NCBI GenBank assembly: GCA_016801885.1
Contig: CM028895.1
Span: 14,960,001 to 15,024,000, forward strand
From: Toxotes chatareus
Lineage: Eukaryota > Chordata > Actinopteri > Toxotidae
DNA length: 64,000 nucleotides
Reading direction: 5' to 3'
The position numbers were made by a program, and so were the translations under genes. Shown here piece by piece: positions 38,501 through 51,700 of the stretch. The first letter of the stretch is position 1; each line of letters starts with the position of its first letter. The notes beneath the pieces were generated by a model. The model was not told the origin of the DNA, did not search any database, and saw nothing but the letters and a program-made list of their open reading frames with translations.

Positions 38501-41500
38501 ACCCTCCACTGCACCCTGCATTGGTATTGGTTTTCCAGATAGCAAAGATAAACAGTAAGGGTAAGGAGAGAGTGACTTCCCAATACTAACTGGGATTCGA
38601 GACCACTCTGTGTGCAGCGATTAACAGTAGAGAGCCCCAGTGTCACAGAAACTCTCTCACACTCTCGCACTGCCGTGCCTTTTTGATCCTCACTTTCACC
38701 TCTGGGATTTTAAACATGCAGACACACACATGCCAGAGCACACACAGACGCACAGATATGTGTGTGACCCTCCTCTGACTCCGATGAGAGTTGTGGATGC
38801 CCAAATTAGCAGAGTGGTCATTGCCACAAGGCAGGTAAGAGCTCTGGTGCCATGAGAGTGGCAGGATGGAATCATTTGAAATGCTGCTCGCTCTTTCACA
38901 CATATTCTTGTTTCTTTCGTGCCTGACCGATGGGGAGGCTGTTCACAGAGCAGCAGCTCTATCAGCAGTGTATCTCAGAGCAGTGTTACACAGACAAGCC
39001 GGCTGGTGTGGTTCAAGTTGGCCTGAGATGTGTTACCTATTTTACTCCTGGATTATCTTTCACTGGCCTTGCTATTCTTTCACTCATGCACACGTTAGCT
39101 GCCCAGTCCAGTCAGTTACAAATATATATGACTGTATATATGTATATGACTGTCCAAAAGCTTGAAAAGCTAATAGTAAATTGCCTAATTCGGGGGCAGA
39201 TCACAGATTTGAAGAGCTGTTGGGGGTTGAGGGGCTTCTATGTCCCATGTTTGCTCATTTCTCTGTGTGTTTTCATTGAAGGAAAAGAAAAATGGAAGCA
39301 GACCTGACATGAGTCAATATGAAGTAAACTACAGCAGCCATCGATCAGGGTTTCCCAGACTGATGAAGTCTGGCACTAGTCTATGATGATAGATAGTCCA
39401 GTCCATGGACCATGTGGAGGAGCTTTATCAGCAACAGGCCTGCTGGATATGATGTCATACCTAAATGTGGACGTCATTCCTTACCATGTTTGAGCTCCGG
39501 ACTTCATCGTGAAACGTGCTGAAGTGGACCCCTGATGACTCTTAGTGTGTGACACAGGAATATATAGACCGAAGCACCGGGTTGTATGTCAGGAGATGCC
39601 AAACTCAACCTCCAGGGCAGAATGTTGTGATTGAAAGCTGTGGGAAGCCTTTATTTCCAGGCCTGAGGAGTTAAAGAGAGCAAGAAAGGTGTTGACTTAC
39701 AGCTTCTAAATAAGGACAAAAAAAAAAATCCTAAATCAGTTTAAGCTTTTGATGAATTATGGAGTGTCGGTGTCCTGGTTTCTCTGAGTGCATAGCATCA
39801 GGAAAAGCAGATGCCCACCTTTTCACCAGCATAGGCACAGTTATGGATGAACGTCATTTCATTATGGGCATCTGAAGGGGGAAAACGGTTTCTCTGAGTA
39901 TTAAGTTGCCCGTGTGTTTGACAGGTTTTTCAAAGACTGAATTCTGATAGAGAGCAGGCAGGATATCTTCATGCAGTGCCCAATGACCTTATAGCACATG
40001 AATAATTATCCACAGTAGAACCTGGACTCCCCATGTCTTGTTCAGAATTGACTTGTTTGGCACGTATAATGATATAACCTTTAAGCCACTTCTGGGGATC
40101 ATTTTCGGATTCTCCATGCTTTGGCAACTGTTCATTGCTGAAAGTGCTCCTATCTTTACACCGACTTCCAGTTTGATGTACTTGATATATTAATGAAGCA
40201 CGAGCAAGACTTTATTTCTCTTCATTGAGACGTGCGTGCCTGCAGCTGCGAAACGCGGCAACACATATGTTTGTCGTAGACAGATAGCTTTACACGCGTC
40301 TCATTTCATCCACACTTAGGCCGAGGGGGTTGTTGTGCTGGCAGCCGTCCTAGACGGGGGTGAGAAAGGATACAGTAAGCTGAGTAAAAATAACCCCACC
40401 CCTGTGCGCCACAGCTTTTTTTTTTTTTTCCAAATCCAGCCAGAGCACCACCAAGTGAAAACCTCTCACAAGGAGGGAGAGTCTGGGAGCCAGTCTCAGG
40501 AAGAGACGGGTCCTGCTTTACTTTTGCGGAGACCCCACCCATGCTGTGCTGTCTGAAGAGTGATAACAGAGCAGTGACAGAGGTGGGGTTTAGGAGTAGT
40601 TTTGGATGTCTCTGCTTTCCTGTGACTATCAGCTGTGAGTGAAATATTTAGCTTAGCTCTCTTTAAGCATGTGTAATAAAAACTCTGGGCAGTATAAAGA
40701 ACATAGAACAGATGTACATGCATGTTACATGTACACTGAACACATCAGTTAACTGTTGGAATCCATATTTCTCCTCAGGACAAATACCGGTGTGTATTTT
40801 TTCCACTGGAAACAAAGAGCAGGTGGTGTTTTTTTCCCTATTGTTTGTGTGTGTGTGTGTGTGGTTTTTTTGCCTCACAAGCTGGTTATGGCCAGTTGCC
40901 AGCGAGTGCCACAGTGCCTATTGGTGTTAACCCTTCTGCTGGCCTACGCTGCCCCCTCTAAAACACTTGGAGTTGTTAGCTACTCCTTTTTACGTAACAG
41001 TAAGAAGTCTTTAAAAGCATGTAAAGTGTGTTGGTGTACAATATCCCTCCTACGTCAGCAGCCTCTCAGCAGACACCCCAACCAGCCAGTAGAACTCTTT
41101 AGTGCAGTGTGTAGGATATGATCCCTCACTGGCTTCCCACTTGCGAACATTGCTTGTCAGTGTTTCCTTGCACGGCTGCCAGAAACTGAACCCACTTTTC
41201 TGCAGTTGATGCAAGAAGGTTTTGCCTCTCTGCTACTCGAATGCCCTGTAGCAGGTGGTATTCGCCTTGGTGTGTGTACTTGATGACTCCGCGGCTGGAT
41301 CGAGCCCACCGATATCTGGGCTACTGTGATTCTTGGAAATGATGGACCGACTAAGTTTAGGGGGAATGAAAGGGGAGAAGGAGTACAGTACCAACATTCA
41401 TGTGACTAGATGAGCCAGACACCATTACTAAACTTCAGTTAACACACAACTTTAAATGCCAAGTATTCACACTTGTTAAATTACTACAGAGAACAATAAA

Positions 41501-43847
41501 TCAAAGGACTCTCACAGGGCAACCTCCAAAATGAAAGTTGCTGTTGTGGAATATTCTTTTTGCTTGACACTGTTTTGGTGGAACTAGGGTTGAAAAAAAT
41601 TGTTATTTATTGTACGGGTGGGACATGTGCATTAAATCTTCAGTCCTGGTATATATAATTTTATATAACAATACTAAATTATGCCATGACATAATTATAA
41701 AACTGTTTCTGGAAACAAGAAGAAGGGCACATCTGTTTTTGGCTAATCTAGAGCATGCATATGTATTTTTCCCAGAAAGCAATTGTAATGTAGGATACTG
41801 ACAAGGTAAAACTGTTATAAATTGATAAGCAGAAAGAAATCATGCTTTGTTTGTTAGTACCATGTGTATAACGTAAGTTGTAATGTAGAAATGTTTCTGC
41901 CCATGGCTGCAGTGGTGGTTTTTTGAGGCGGCAAGCCCCTGAACATGCCTTCCTTCACATGTACTGTATCTCACAGGAGCACCGCAGCTGAAATATTGTT
42001 CACTGCTGTGTCAGTGTATAGTTGTCCTCTTGGCTTTCAAAAGGGTCAAGAACGTTCACACAAGTTATCAGAGTAACAGAGCATCGCTTCAGATGACAGT
42101 TTGGATTCCCTCAAGGCAAAGTGGCAAAGGGGAAGTCAAAGAGGGCATCTTAAAAACACTAATGAAGTGGGCTCACTGTTTCCGTGCCTTTAGTAGTGTT
42201 TAATGGCCTCAAGGTTATTATCATGCCTGAACGGTCGGTCAGTGTTCTGAAGGAGCGCAGTCCTGCGTTGCTCCGCCTTTGTTACCCTTTTCTCCCTGTG
42301 GTCTAGATACAGGCAAGCAATGGCCTAGTTAACTTTAAAAATAATCCACTAAACCAGGCCATTGCTTCCTGAATCACATTCCCTTTGTTCATTTAGGTAA
42401 TTGAAACAGACCCAAGATCCTGATAAGAAACCCTGCCAGAATAATTCCTCAGTCTGGAGCCAGCACTGCTTTATTCCTTTAATCTTAAAATACGTCATTC
42501 CAAAACATTAGGAACTGAAGGAAGGGTGTGCATTGATAATGCGTCACGCTGTGATAAATGTCAACAATGAGTTCAGGCTAGATACTGTACTGCTAGTCAT
42601 AAGTGTGCCTTTAATCTTTATTTTGTATCACATCACCAAAGCGGGTTGTTTATTTACCAAATGCTTCTCTGATCTCTGAATTTTGTTAATGTGATCTCTC
42701 TCTGGCAGGTATGTTGCAGAATGGGAAAAAGTTTGACTCTTCTCGAGACAGGAACAAACCCTTTAAGTTCAAGATTGGACGGATGGAGGTCATTAAGGGC
42801 TGGGAGGAAGGAGTAGCACAGGTAAGAGGGGGAAGTTAAGGCAGCGCTTCTTTGACACTTTGCCCTGTGGCGTAACATGGTTCAGCATTTATTTCACCCC
42901 ATGTGACCACAGCTGCGAGTTCATTCATTCATTTATGCCTGTGATGTTTAAAGAGCGTGCCAAACATAGTATCAGCGCTCACTTGTTGTGAACTGTCTGA
43001 GTTTTCTGTGGGTCAGCGACCACACCAGAGTTGCTACTAAGAGAGGTCATTGCATAAAATTGCACTGCTGTGAAATATTACAGTGATTTAGAGAAAGAAA
43101 TAGACAAACCATTGAGTGTGATGTACCTTTTTTCTTTCCTTAAAAGTATGAAATTATGTATCTAAAATTCTTGCCATATTTTGCTTTAGTCAGCCCTCAA
43201 AAGTAAACAAAATCTGCTGTAATTGGTCTTAAACATGCAAAGTCACCAGTTTGGTTTTTCAAGGCCTGGCACGCTCTCGTAGGTGATTTCAGCTGTTCAG
43301 TTATTAATCAGGCTGATTAGACTGCTGCTCAGCTTGAAGTTGAATGGAGACATGCAGGGAATTAAGTGAGGTCACCCAAGTCCTTTTGGCTAATTAGGAG
43401 GATAATATGAATAGAGTTTTTGTCAAAGTAGCAAAAAGCACAGGTGAAGATAAATGAATATAAATAATAGCTGAATTCCATCTATCTGCTTCAGTTTCAG
43501 GGTCCTGATATTGTTCGTGCTGGCTCACTGTTGTGACTTACAGGGGCACTTGGTTAAAACTGACTCATTGTTATTAGTAACACCTCTGCTTTTCCCACCA
43601 TGACAAGCCAAAATGTCTGCTGTGACAAAGTCTGTGTGCGTGTAGGGTCTTTAAAACAGCGTGAAAAAGTACATCAGCAGCATACTTAATTATGTTTTCA
43701 TTTTCTTCTGTGCTTCAGATGAGCCTGGGCCAGAGGGCTAAAATCACCTGCACACCAGATATGGCTTATGGAGCGACAGGCCACCCTGGGGTCATCCCCC
43801 CGAACGCCACGCTTATATTCGATGTGGAACTGCTCAAGCTGGAGTGA
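35566..43847 (+). CDS. fkbp1b: Peptidyl-prolyl isomerase FKBP1B (FKBP12.6, calstabin-2)
   Basis: Coding exons: 35566-35602, 36286-36333, 42709-42821 and 43719-43847 (TGA at 43845). They give exactly 108 aa, the family length. FKBP12.6 is a cytosolic FK506/rapamycin-binding prolyl isomerase that stabilises the closed state of ryanodine receptors. The protein starts MGVEVETISPGDGRTFPKKG and keeps the single FKBP fold's pocket residues: Tyr27, Phe37, Asp38, Arg43 (FDSSRDR), Phe47, Val56-Ile57, Tyr83 (AYGATGHPG) and Phe100 (Met1 numbering). The pair Gln32-Asn33 (GMLQNGKKFD) and the Cys-containing ITCTPD favour FKBP1B over FKBP1A. Oddly, Trp60 (IKGWEEG) is FKBP1A-like, and HYIGML has Ile where HYTGML is usual. 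The ATG context, ACAACCATGG, is good. The position next to wdcp supports the paralogue call. Confidence 0.93.
35603..36285 (+). other. fkbp1b: fkbp1b intron 1
   Basis: Short intron of 0.7 kb with no recognised elements. Confidence 0.6.
36334..42708 (+). other. fkbp1b: fkbp1b intron 2 (6.4 kb)
   Basis: The longest intron of the gene. It contains a short (GT)n near 40846, a poly-T near 40414 and many chance open frames of 60-130 codons, none with family resemblance. No RNA gene or intact transposon is recognised. Confidence 0.55.
42822..43718 (+). other. fkbp1b: fkbp1b intron 3
   Basis: Intron of 0.9 kb; I see nothing distinctive in it. Confidence 0.6.
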
Positions 43848-44480
43848 TGAAGGCTCAAGGTTAATGAGGTTGCATTCGCCACAACCTGCTTCCACAGGGT
43901 GCTGCCTCCTACCATCCACCTGCTCTTCTTTGTTTCTACAGTCTCCTTCAGTTGAATATTTAAACGTATCTGCCGCAGCTTTGTTGCCATCATTTCTTAA
44001 TAGATACTGCAAGAAAGATTTTCACACTGCTGTAAGACTTTTACACACACACCACGTCCTGGTTTGTTTGTTAGAGATGCTTTTTTTGTTTTTAATTTCA
44101 TTTAAAGTTGTAAATTTTGTTGAACCAAGAGGAAATCGGTTATATGATGAAAAGCCGTACTACATTGCAATCGAAAACATACTGCCTTACAGTTTCAACA
44201 GCAGAGGAAGGGTACACGTGTTGAAAGTACAATCTGCTCTGTATATTAACTGGGCATTATATACCACTGTCTGCATTGCCACTTTGATAAAGGTTCGTCC
44301 TGCTGAATGCTCTGAATGATGTTGCTATGTTTAGTATATTTTATACCCCTCATAAACATTTACTGCAAGTGTCCAGTCTATCCCAATCCAATACTGTACA
44401 GAACTCTACAAGAGCCATTGCTACTACTATGACAGTTTATCGACCAACTCTTGAATAAAAATGGCATGTACTGTGTTGAG
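43848..44480 (+). other. fkbp1b: fkbp1b 3' UTR with poly(A) signal
   Basis: AATAAA at 44454-44459. A 183-codon open frame that begins inside the last exon in another frame and crosses this UTR has no recognisable similarity and is not annotated. Confidence 0.7.
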
Positions 44481-44869
44481 AAATCTGCGTCCAGTGTGTA
44501 ATTTGTGACTGAGTGATTGACTGATAATAGAAGGAATGCTGAAGGGAAGGTACTGTATATTTTGACAGGGGATTCTGCGGGAACATCGCCTCCTAGTGGC
44601 GAGTTTTGCATAAGTGAACACCAGCATGAATTCTTCATACTACCAGCTAATATTTGGAATTGCAGTCTATGTACTGACCAATAATACGCCTCTTTCCTGC
44701 AAGTTGAATGTTATGCATGAACGTCAATGCGTAATATTAAATATAGTGTAAGTCCACACAGTCGTGGGTTGTTTAAACAACGGTTGACGTTGCTCATCTC
44801 TGCAAGATTCAACAATCTTGGCTTTCATATTTACTTCCCGTGTCGTAGGCCAAAGTTTATCCAGAGACT

Positions 44870-44966
44870 GTAGCACGCGATTGGCCTACTGTTAATGTTA
44901 TGAAACGTCATTGGACAGACGGACACACGCCTTTTGTCAACCTGCAAGAGCACAACAGACGACAAG
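44870..44966 (+). promoter_or_regulatory. mmut: mmut core promoter with paired CCAAT boxes and probable non-coding exon 1
   Basis: Two inverted CCAAT boxes (ATTGG at 44880-44884 and 44910-44914) lie 30 bases apart, a spacing typical of NF-Y-driven TATA-less housekeeping promoters. A likely donor follows at 44967 (GACGACAAG then GTCAGA), so a short 5' UTR exon would end at 44966 and splice to the coding exon acceptor at 45668-45669. Confidence 0.5.
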
Positions 44967-45669
44967 GTCAGAAAAAGTATGTTAAAATATATATAAAATG
45001 AGTGCTGGGAAACAGAAGCGGCTGCAGGGTGTCTCATGTGAGCAGGCACTGATGTGGTTCGTCCGATAATGCAAACACTCACATCTACGGTTAGCTAACG
45101 AGTGCCTAGCAGCGAGCCAACGACTGTAGCTTAGTTAATATTAAACATTAACATTTTGTCTTTTAACCATTAATTGGAAAAGTCAGTATGGTCGCCCGTA
45201 GCAATTAAATCACCCAATGCCTTTGTGACTAATAGGGAAGATGAGAACTTAGTCATATTTATTGGTTTGGTTAGCTTGTTCTGTTACCACAGTGCTAAAA
45301 AGTAGCTAACATTTTCGCTGTTGAATTTCTAAAACGTCAGTCAAGCGAGGATATAACTTCGTGTTTATGTAATGTTAAACATGCCCAAATTTGTACCTAT
45401 GTTCACGGTGGATGATTAACTGAGCTGCATTTAACTGCAAACCAGACACTGCAGTAAAACACTATAACGTTAGCTGTTGTTGCTCCTGATGGTTTGTTCA
45501 AGTACTGTCAAAAGTTATCGCTCTTTTATCTGTTTTACTGGCGCTGACGGCTCGCTCACGACTTCGTTATATGTCTGTATCAGGTCGTGGTGGGGTCGCA
45601 TTACTATTTCCGTTTACTATTGCAAACGTTGCGTTTTGCCTCGTATCTGTTCCTCTGTGTTTGCCTCAG
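44967..45669 (+). other. mmut: Putative mmut 5' UTR intron
   Basis: Sequence between the inferred first exon and the first coding exon. It holds several GTTAGC-type motifs (45090 palindrome, 45270, 45302, 45466). The reading frame stays open for 45 codons before the mmut ATG, but that part precedes the acceptor and does not look like a leader peptide. Confidence 0.45.
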
Positions 45670-45705
45670 GTGATCCATGTGTGTCTGACTGAGCCAGCTT
45701 TAAGC

Positions 45706-48700
45706 ATGCTGACTGCACAGAGAGCATGTGCAGCACTGGCTGCCCGGCGCCTGGTTAGAGCTTCCGTCTCCCCAGCACTCACACACCAAGCTCTGATCCA
45801 CACTTCCGTACCATGGCAGGACCAGGACCAGGCCGAGCTGCATCCTGAATGGGCCAGTCTGGCGAAGAAACAGCTTAAAGGGAAGAACCCAGAAGATCTG
45901 ATCTGGCGCACACCGGAAGGAATCAACATAAAGCCTGTGTACACCAAAGCAGACTCAGCCAGCGGTGCTGATGAACTGCCAGGAGTGTTTCCCTATACTA
46001 GAGGGCCCTATCCCACTATGTACACTTACAGACCATGGACTATCAGGCAGTATGCTGGCTTCAGCACTGTGGAGGAGAGCAACAAATTCTATAAAGATAA
46101 CATTAAAGGTAGATTTTGTTGTTTTGTACAGTTCTATTTTTTAGATGAAATAGTATAGATTCAAACCTATTGTTCATTAACTCCTTATCTTCTATGTGAT
46201 GATTAATATACAATAGCTGACTCAGAGCTACTGTACATTTAAGGGACAGTATATCACACTCCATACTTAAGCCAAACTCCCACTGACATGTTTTATTATA
46301 CGAGAGGATATCTTTGAATTTCACAGAATAATTAGAAAATACTTAGATGGAAAGATTTAAACCACTGTGGCATTGTAGGGTCATACATATATATAAATAT
46401 TTATACATAACAGAAATTGCATGAAGAGTCGAAACCTTTTAGGTTACCAAAGCTTGCAAGGGCTAACCACAAATACAGACTCAAATCTACAGTCACTTAA
46501 TCTTTAATGAAAATGCCCTTTGTTTATTGCCTGTTAATCACAAATCAAAATGGGGAAGCAATTTCTTATGCCCTTAGGAGTAATTATTGTATGTTGATCT
46601 CCTCCAATAATCAACACACTTAAATAACCAAAGGGAAAACAGAGATTGTCTTTTGCTGTGACAATTAACAGTGTAACAACAACACTGTTAATTAACAGCT
46701 GGGACTCACAAGAAGCCATTTCTTCAGTTTTAGAGGGAACAAGCCAGAATGACTGAGAATCTAATTAGCCAGACAAATTAATCGGCAGACAGATGATACA
46801 AATTGAAACCTCTCATTGTTCATGTCTCTTTCAGTAATGTTTTTCTTATGTTGTCTTTGAGATCAGGTTTATAACGCCTGTTCACCTCATCCATCTCCTC
46901 CATCTCTGATCCACTATCTCTTTCCCTCTATCACTTCAGCTGGACAGCAGGGACTTTCTGTGGCTTTTGACCTCCCGACGCACCGTGGTTATGACTCAGA
47001 CAACCCCCGAGTCCACGGAGATGTTGGCATGGCCGGAGTCGCCATAGACACAGTTGAGGACATGAAAATGCTTTTTGATGGAATCCCACTGGAGAAGATG
47101 TCTGTTTCAATGACAATGAATGGAGCGGTTATCCCTGTACTGGCTATGTTTATTGTGACTGGAGAGGAGCAGGGCGTGTCCAAAGACAAACTAACAGGCA
47201 CCATTCAGAATGACATTTTGAAGGAGTTTATGGTGCGTAACACCTATATTTTCCCCCCTGAGCCTTCCATGCATGCCATTGCAGACATCTTTGCTTACAC
47301 CTCCAAGGTATGTACCTGCTAATATTTATCTGTTAATCTGCATTTATTAAACAGTATTTGAAATCTGAATATCAAGTTTTTAATGTTATATATAGTATTA
47401 TATTTTCGCTGATTTACTGACTTGCCCGTGTCCACAGCACATGCCCAAGTTCAACTCGATATCCATCAGTGGCTACCATCTTCAGGAGGCTGGAGCTGAC
47501 GCCATCCTGGAAGTGGCCTACACCATCGCTAACGGCCTCGAGTACTGCCGCACTGGTCTGAAGGCGGGCTTAACCATCGACGAGTTTGCCCCAAGGTACA
47601 AAATATTAAAAAAATCTCTGAGCGTCAGTGACAGATTTTAATTTACATATTCATTGCCTACTGCTACGGCTTGAAATTGTAATTTTAAATATTACTTAAT
47701 TATACATTTCCACAATATACACATCAAAAAGGCCTGTTATATTACTGCCAGTATCTATAAAGCGTCATACCTCTTATGCAATATTTCAAATGTTGTATTA
47801 ATTTATTTTATATTGTGCAACAAATATATTTATAATAACCTTAGAAAGACCTTAGAAAGGAGAATTAGAGATTTAGTCTTTAGCACAGGAAATTGTTAAA
47901 TATACCTTAAAGCAACGAGGCTGTATAAGAGAGATTCCTGAAAGTGAAAAATGTGGTGTAGGCGTATATCCAACCCGTAACATTATGAAATAAAACTAAC
48001 TGTCTTGTCTGGCAAGTGTGTCCTAATTCCAAATATACTGATCTGCATATAAAAAGTAATAGAATAATGATAAGTAATCAATGATTCCCACGGGGAAACA
48101 GATGTCAGCATTGTCTTAGCAGCAGTGAATACAGTCACTCTGAGCCTCAGGATTTCTCCCATGAAAACTCCCATGTACTTTACCGTAGCCACATCTGTGC
48201 CATCCATGATGTTTTTTTAATATTCCACTAATACTCTGCATGTTTGACTAATGCACAGTAAATAAAGGTGACAGTCACAGTCCCATTTAACTGGCAAACA
48301 AATACCTTCCCCTTTATTTGTTGACCCAGCAGATGGGACTGACAGCCTGAACCAGAAGCCAGATGGGAAGGCTGCTAGTCAAATCAAACAGTTCTTATAC
48401 AAATTCATACAAATATTTATCACTGAGCACAACTCAGTATAGTGTCAGATAGATTTAATACAACATGTAAAGGAAGAAATATAGGATTAAGCTGGGTAAA
48501 GGTGCTACATACTGGATATGTTAATTTGACTTGTCCAGTATCTTTGCTGTCATTTACTTCTCATTTCTTTAGGGGATGAATGTTGTGAATTGTATTCTAA
48601 GAATTACCCATAATGCATTTTATAATATATGATTCTCTTTGGCTACATTTTTCTGTAACGTGCACATGTGTTTTTTTTTGTTTGTTTTTTTAGTCAGTAA

Positions 48701-51700
48701 CACAATTGCACTAGTTCAGCAACCCTGCCCTCAGTCCAGTTCCTGTCCGTTGCATTGTACTACCTTTATCTCTTCTTCATGTGTCCTTCAGCTGCTTTTT
48801 TCACTGCCTTTCGATCGCTCAGATAATGGCAGAGTTAAATGGGCACAGAGTCATCGGGAACAACCTGAGGGCCCCAGTCCAACCTTACCCTTGTTCACAT
48901 AATGACTTCAGAGACAGGCCTCACAGACCGTCTGAATCAATATAGAGACATCACTCAACTGTGTGAAATGAAAGGTTTTCCACCCTAAACTATTATCTCC
49001 CTCTGTGCCGCTGATTGTTCTGACTTTTCTTCGAATCACAACCACTGCTTACCTTTGGGCTCACACAAATACTGGAGATGTGAGTGTGATTCTTCCTTTT
49101 GGATGTTTTCATTGCCATGTTGGTGGGCTTTCAGTGTATTGGCATAATGTATTTTTGGAGTTAAGGGAAGAGTTTATGCAATATGGTGAAAGGATGAAGG
49201 TTAGAAGTTTGTATGATTAAACATCAGTTGTCCTTCCTTATAAGCAATCATCTTCTCATCATCTGCAGCTTTTTCTATAATTGAAAATTGAGTATTTTTG
49301 ATTTTGTCACTGTGTGTTGGGCATTTCTATTCTCTTTTTTTTAGCATCTCATAGACTAAACATTTAACTAAAAAAGCTATTGGTAGTCGATAATGAAAAT
49401 AGATATTAGTTACAGCTCTAATTTATTGTTTTATTCAAAACATTGTGAAAACGTTTCTGTTGTGAACAAAAGGATCAAGAACAGGTGTGTAAATTTATCA
49501 TGATTAGTTCAATCTTGACTGTGCAACAGCGTCATAATTACTTTACACAGCTGATTGATGATCCATTTTTTCATAAAGTGTAATAAATTCTTTTTAGATT
49601 TCTTTAAATCAGAAAACCCTGATTTCTGTTTTTGTGGATAATTGGTATCCACCAGTATATCCGTCCCTTTTAATAACTGATTATATTCGTCTATGTTGTG
49701 TGTGCTGTCAGGTTGTCATTCTTCTGGGGTATTGGGATGAATTTCTACATGGAAATTGCCAAGCTGAGGGCAGCCAGGAGGCTATGGGCCACGCTCATTA
49801 AAAAGAACTTCCAGCCCAAGAATGCAAAGTCTCTCCTCCTGCGCACACACTGCCAGACTTCAGGCTGGTCTCTCACTGAGCAGGTAAATATAAGTCATTA
49901 TAAGAAAATGTTAAAACTCAGACTTGTAAAATGGAAGGACAATAGTTACAACTTTTCCACTATGGCTCCTCTCATAGGATCCATACAACAATGTGATCCG
50001 AACGGTGATCGAAGCCATGGCAGCTGTGTTCGGGGGGACCCAGTCACTCCACACCAACTCGTTTGATGAAGCTCTGGGCTTGCCCACAGTGAAGAGCGCT
50101 CGCATTGCCAGGAACACCCAGATCATCATCCAGGAGGAGTCGGGCATCCCCAAAGTCGCTGATCCCTGGGGGGGCTCGCACATGATGGAGTCTCTCACAG
50201 ATGACGTCTACAACACAGCCCTAAAGGTTTGTCATGGGGACAAATGGGCACTTGCCCTGGCTCCCTCTGAAAGTAAAGAGGGGAGGGTTTTTAATTAATA
50301 GTTTACAGCTCTGCCAAAATCTTGACCCTAAACTTGCCCACAACATAGTTTATCTCTTTGAAGTTCTTGTTTACAATGTATTTTTAGAACCATATTGTGC
50401 CTGTCAGGTTTTAGTGAGGTAAATATAATACATGAAGTGAAATGACTACAGAGGTGATCCATCATCATAAACACCTGTGCTTTCCTTTGTATAGTTCATT
50501 AATGACATTGAGGAGATGGGAGGCATGGCCAGAGCTGTGGCAGAGGGCATTCCAAAGCTTCGCATTGAGGAATGTGCAGCACGTAGACAGGCCCGCATTG
50601 ACTCAGGTACTGTATAAATGTATCACATCCTGAAAGCCTCTTACTTTTTCATCTTTTCATCTTCTTTCTCTGCTTTATGTACTTAATAATCTGTACCTCT
50701 TAACTTATCATAGGACTGTATGGAACTGTGCTGCAGTGTATTTATAGAGGTTGCAGTTTTGATATTAAGTGGAGAGTACAGCTCCCTCGTTCTGTCGGAC
50801 ATGGTCACATTATTCATCAAATTTAACATGAAATGTTTAATTTAGTGTTCAAATCTCCCCACAATAGAGAAGTTTTTTTTTTTGTCATGCAGGTTTAACT
50901 TCATTAAATCACCTATACATGGATTGGTTGTCTTTTTAAGATACAAGAGTATTCCAGTATTCATTAGTAGTGCTCTGGTTTGAGCGTGAATTGATCTGTT
51001 GTTTAGTTTGCAGCTCTTACTTCTAAAATAATGCTAAATTCATCTGCAACGTATTTTTTTATTCAGTCTATTGTAAGCACACTTAACCTGAGCACGTGCT
51101 TTGCTAGATACATAGGCTGTAGGCTGGCAGTGCTAAGCTACCACAAGTGGATAGGAAAGCAGTTAACACAAGGTCCTATCTCTTGAATCCAGCTGACCGT
51201 GTGTGTTTTGTTGTGTTGTTTGTGGAGATGTGTACACACACTTGTGTCAGGATGCTATCAGGGAGTTTAATTTAGGCTTCTTTGTGTGTCTTTGAAATGA
51301 ACTTTTACTTCAGCCCTGTGATGCCCAAAATAAATGCAATGGGGGCAGAGCAGAACCTTCACAGACTGGGTAGCTTTTCACAATAATCCCCCTGATGCCT
51401 GCTCTCATTGATATTCATTGGCTTTCTGATTCACCCTGCCTGCTGACAGATTTTTCACTTCTGATGTGCCTCGAATTGTGATTGACCATGTTAGGCTCTC
51501 AGATACAGTGGGGTTGTCTGCGACCACTTTTGGATCCCACTGTAATTTTCAGCTGTGCTACATGAAGGTCATAGGGTTAAAGATAGTACAGTGCTCTTTC
51601 ATGCTTTCTGCTGTCTTGTACTCCATGATGATATTGCAGATCCAAACAGGTTTAGTTACCTTTTATCTTTCTGAGTGGCTTTTCTTTTTATTTTCTTTGT

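Noticed and set aside
43768..44319. 183-codon open frame across fkbp1b exon 4 and the 3' UTR
   Set aside because: It is out of frame with the FKBP exon, lies in untranslated sequence and has no recognisable motif.
45571..45705. In-frame upstream extension of the mmut coding exon
   Set aside because: It precedes a good acceptor (TTTGCCTCAG at 45669) and does not resemble a transit peptide; the ATG at 45706 gives a typical one.
46940..47307. Pro in FDLPTHRGYD of mmut as a possible damaging change
   Set aside because: Mammals have Ala there, but bacterial mutases, as I recall them, have Pro; it is an accepted ancestral-type residue.
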